Positions 42,710-44,923 of a DNA stretch of 44,923 nucleotides are shown here, piece after piece. The notes below the pieces were generated by a model. The model made no database searches. It was not told the origin of the DNA and saw nothing but the letters and a program-made list of their open reading frames with translations. Location: assembly GCF_001949145.1 (NCBI RefSeq), contig NW_019091472.1, positions 836,830 to 881,752 of the forward strand. The letters are read 5' to 3'. A program made the position numbers and the translations under genes. The DNA comes from Acanthaster planci. Taxonomy: Eukaryota > Echinodermata > Asteroidea > Valvatida > Acanthasteridae. The first letter of the stretch is position 1. The number at the start of each line of letters is the position of its first letter.

Positions 42710-43015
42710 AGCTACACAGCTAACTGAACAATGTACAAAAATATGCCGCAGAAATACAGCTTTGAGGGTTGTAGCCTAAATATCAAAACATCAACAGTAT
42801 TCAAGAAAGGCAAACATGTGCCCTACAATGCATTTACATGTAAAACACATGTATGTACATGTACATGTGAAACTGCCAAACTACAGTTCATAACATACAC
42901 ACACACACACACAATGTGCTTAGAACCACAAGCAAGCGAAAAAACAAATATTAATTACTAGTAAGACATGTCTTCACTGGGCTCCAGGCTTGGGGTGTCT
43001 TGCAATCTTGTACTG
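42710..43015. other. No gene recognised; ACATGTAC and (CA)n repeats
   Basis: Contains ACATGTAC-type repeats near 42835-42870 and a short (CA)n run at about 42895-42914. Confidence 0.6.
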
Positions 43016-43207
43016 CTACACAGGCTGGCTCCTCGTCCGTCTCGGCATCGTAATCCTGTCTACGACGCCACTTGCAATGGTAGCTACTTGCGTAGCCCCT
43101 GGGGTTGTTGGAGTGTTGACTTCAACTGGTGGGAAATGAATCCCTGGTCGGACCACGACGACAGACTCGGGAGTTGGAGACAGCAGTGACTTAGTCTTAG
43201 TCGACAA
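43016..43207 (-). pseudogene. Gypsy B tail after integrase deletion
   Basis: A 63-codon frame, overlapping the RNase H frame by 11 bases in another phase, contains PESVVVVRPGIHFPPVE and ends in MPRRTRSQPV. Pro/Ser/Arg-rich ends of this kind are seen at the C-terminus of some Gypsy pol proteins. The identification is tentative. Confidence 0.4.
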
Positions 43208-44190
43208 ATACTGTGCGACGCAACTCTACTGGCACGAATGGATGTGGATGTCCAGTCGAAATGTCACAAATTAATGTTGTGTTGCAAGAATGGAGAGGAA
43301 CTGCATGGAATTTGAGGGAGGATGACGATGATGTTTGAAGTTGTGCCAGTTCCGCACAGTTTGTCTGCAACTCCGCCATTTTGCGGAAATCGATGACAGA
43401 AGATTGTTCCAAGCGAAGAGTGTTAAGTTCAACACGCGATAGTGCATCGGCTGCGAGGTTATCTCCACCTTTCACATGTCTGATATCACAGGTAAATTGT
43501 GATATGAAGTCGAGGTGGCGACTTTCGCGAGGGGGTTGTCGGTCAGATGAGGTGCTGAGAGCATATGTGAGCGGCTTGTGGTCTGTAAGCGCGTGAATAT
43601 GTCGACCCTCAAGCGAGTGCCGAAAATGTTTGATGGCGAGGTAAATGGCTAACAGTTCGCGACCGAATATGCTATAACGTGTCTCGGCGGGTTGAAGTCT
43701 CTTGGAGAAAAATGTGAGTGGTTGCCATGCGTTGTCCACTCGTTGTTGGAGAACAGCTCCAACAGCGACATCCAAAGCATCTGACATGACGCACAGAGGC
43801 GCATCTGGCTTTAGATGAGCGAGGAGAGTGGCATTAGTGAGGGCAGTTTTGATTGCTTGAAATGCAGCCGTAGCAGTGTCACTCCAAGGCAACGGTGCCG
43901 ATTTCTTTCCTGCATTAGTGAGCAGATCGGCGAGTGGCTGGAGGACTTGCAAATAATGAGGAATGAAGCGGCGGTAGAAGTTAACTAGTCCGAGAAATTC
44001 GCGCAGTTTGGTCAGAGTAGTTGGCTGCGGAAAATCGTGGATGGCACTGACCTTTGTTTCAAGTGGTTGCACCCCTCGAGCATCAACTCGATGTCCTAGG
44101 AACTTAAGCGATTCCGTACCAAGGCAAAATTTGGCCGGATTGATTACCACTCCATACTCATTGAGGCGGCTAAATCTGCGCCTAATATGG
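43197..44190 (-). pseudogene. Gypsy B reverse transcriptase C-terminus and RNase H
   Basis: RT thumb/connection motifs are SRLNEYGVVINPAKFCLGTE, LKFLGHRV, LREFLGLVNFYRRFIPHYLQ and PLPWSDTATAAFQAIK. RNase H motifs are LCVMSDALDVAVGAVLQQ, YSIFGRELLAIYLAIKHFRH, HALTDHKPL and HVKGGDNLAADALSRV. The frame stops at 43197 just where the integrase should begin. Confidence 0.85.
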
Positions 44191-44521
44191 CATGCTGAAT
44201 TTCTGCAACTACGAAAACCCAGCGACATGGCCGCCGGATGCCAATGTCAAGTGTCAAAGATCTCTCACCGTAAGTAGCAATTGTCGATGAATTTGCTGCT
44301 TGGAGATCTTGCCCATGTCGACGGTGGGTGCGCTCGTGCGGGGTAGGAGGGATGACGCTCACCTCAGCTCCTGTATCTATGAGGAATTGGCGTGCTGAGT
44401 GGTGGTCAGTGACATAAAACATGCGAGAGGGTGTGGAGTGGCCGGCAGAGTATGCCACCTTTACTTGCCGGCCTGGCCGTTTCCCTGGTTGCTGGCATTG
44501 AAGGAACAGGGCTGGGTGCAC
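44190..44521 (-). pseudogene. Gypsy B aspartic protease, truncated
   Basis: The active site is FLIDTGAEVSVIPP, and the family-typical end HAILGAD is followed directly by RT sequence in another frame. The reading frame then ends at 44144. Confidence 0.75.
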
Positions 44522-44922
44522 TTGTGGGCCCCGTCACCAAATTTGGCATGATACCAGCACACGTTGGCGTCATCCGGAGGAGTTGGAGTACTGGCACGGG
44601 GTCGACGACTGCAAGAGTGAGAACGGGAGCATTGAGGGTTGGTCGAGAGTTTCTGGACTTGAGCGGTTAGACGATTTATCTCGCCGCAAAGAAGCTCTAC
44701 CTCGCTCTGCAGGTTTGCTGTCAGGGTAGCCACCGGTGTCACGGAGTTTACCCCGTGAGATGGGATGGACACAGCCATGACTTTGTCAGCCAGCTCGGCG
44801 AGTTGTTCCATCGTCATGGAGTCTCCTGCCGAGGTGATTACCATCTGTACGCTAGCCGGTAACCGTTGCAAGAATAACTGGTGCAGGATCGAGTCTTGCA
44901 GTACTCTGTCACCGAGGAGTTG
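44461..44922 (-). CDS. Gypsy B gag, C-terminal part (partial)
   Basis: The frame is open to the window edge (QLLGDRVLQDSILHQLFLQR ...). It contains MEQLAELADKVMAV, a coiled-coil-like segment (EVELLCGEINRLTAQVQKL) and a CCHC-like CWYHAKFGDGAHKCTQPC. It overlaps the protease frame by about 60 nt in a different phase. Confidence 0.75.
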   Translation of the reverse strand, partial: QLLGDRVLQDSILHQLFLQRLPASVQMVITSAGDSMTMEQLAELADKVMAVSIPSHGVNSVTPVATLTANLQSEVELLCGEINRLTAQVQKLSTNPQCSRSHSCSRRPRASTPTPPDDANVCWYHAKFGDGAHKCTQPCSFNASNQGNGQAGK

Positions 44923-44923
44923 G

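Larger units (their letters stand above)
43016..44923 (-). mobile_element. Ty3/Gypsy element B, internally deleted, runs off the window
   Basis: In minus orientation: gag C-terminus (from the window edge to 44461), protease (44521-about 44190), the C-terminal part of RT plus RNase H (about 44190-43197), then a short tail (43207-43016). The catalytic half of RT and the whole integrase are deleted. No LTR was identified. Confidence 0.8.

Noticed and set aside
1-44923. CRISPR arrays, operons or bacterial regulatory sites
   Set aside because: The window is plainly eukaryotic, and no regularly spaced identical repeats were seen.

Overview
This is a eukaryotic genomic window. It has intron-containing genes with GT-AG splice sites, is AT-leaning, carries many transposons and has one assembly gap (33854-34579). 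The gene content (an EAF/ELL-associated factor, METTL6, an ARHGAP12/15/27-type SH3-WW protein), the Ty3/Gypsy elements and the heavy use of the palindromic motif ACATGTAC suggest a marine invertebrate, probably an invertebrate deuterostome such as an echinoderm or lancelet. The sequence alone does not fix the species.

Layout. (1) 1-7400: the 5' part of a minus-strand ARHGAP-like gene, with the SH3 exon at 3959-4507 and the WW exon at 2281-2547. The rest (linker, PH, RhoGAP) should lie left of the window. Around it are a foldback element carrying a tRNA-like module (451-781), a tRNA-derived SINE (about 3356-3600) and a MITE (6152-6330). (2) 7400-12341: no recognised gene, only hAT-like termini and simple repeats. 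(3) 12342-19282: a complete seven-exon EAF gene on the minus strand. Its exon phases close exactly to give 273 aa. Its fifth intron (12342-19282 gene, intron 13131-15958) contains an array of AT-rich hairpins. (4) 19283-25007: a divergent intergenic region with several MITEs, a candidate METTL6 promoter with a YY1-like motif (23614-23624) and a likely 5'UTR intron. (5) 25014-32207: a complete five-exon METTL6 gene (296 aa) on the plus strand, whose introns host at least four inverted-repeat elements.

(6) 32399-32902: a minus-strand coiled-coil ORF of unknown function whose end runs into a Penelope-like/hammerhead-like repeat. (7) 35534-37703: a broken minus-strand gene with a SAP-like N-terminus, a SWIM zinc-finger piece and a YqaJ-type exonuclease exon. 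(8) 37750-44923: a transposon graveyard. It holds an orphan MITE end, a Tc1/mariner fragment, a Gypsy protease scrap, the C-terminal half of a pogo-like DDE transposase, and remains of three different Gypsy elements (A: 39814-42268; C: 42269-42709; B: 43016-44923), all with internal deletions, frameshifts or in-frame stops.

The three host genes are basic cellular genes: transcription elongation (EAF), tRNA m3C modification (METTL6) and Rho GTPase signalling (ARHGAP). EAF and METTL6 are head to head, as I recall their orthologues are in human, which would make this an old conserved gene pair. I did not find a wholly new multi-gene system. The most unusual items are the tRNA-like module inside a foldback element, the hairpin array in the EAF intron, the GC-hairpin foldback near the METTL6 promoter, the SAP-SWIM-YqaJ gene, and the junction between the Gypsy A reverse transcriptase and a pogo transposase.
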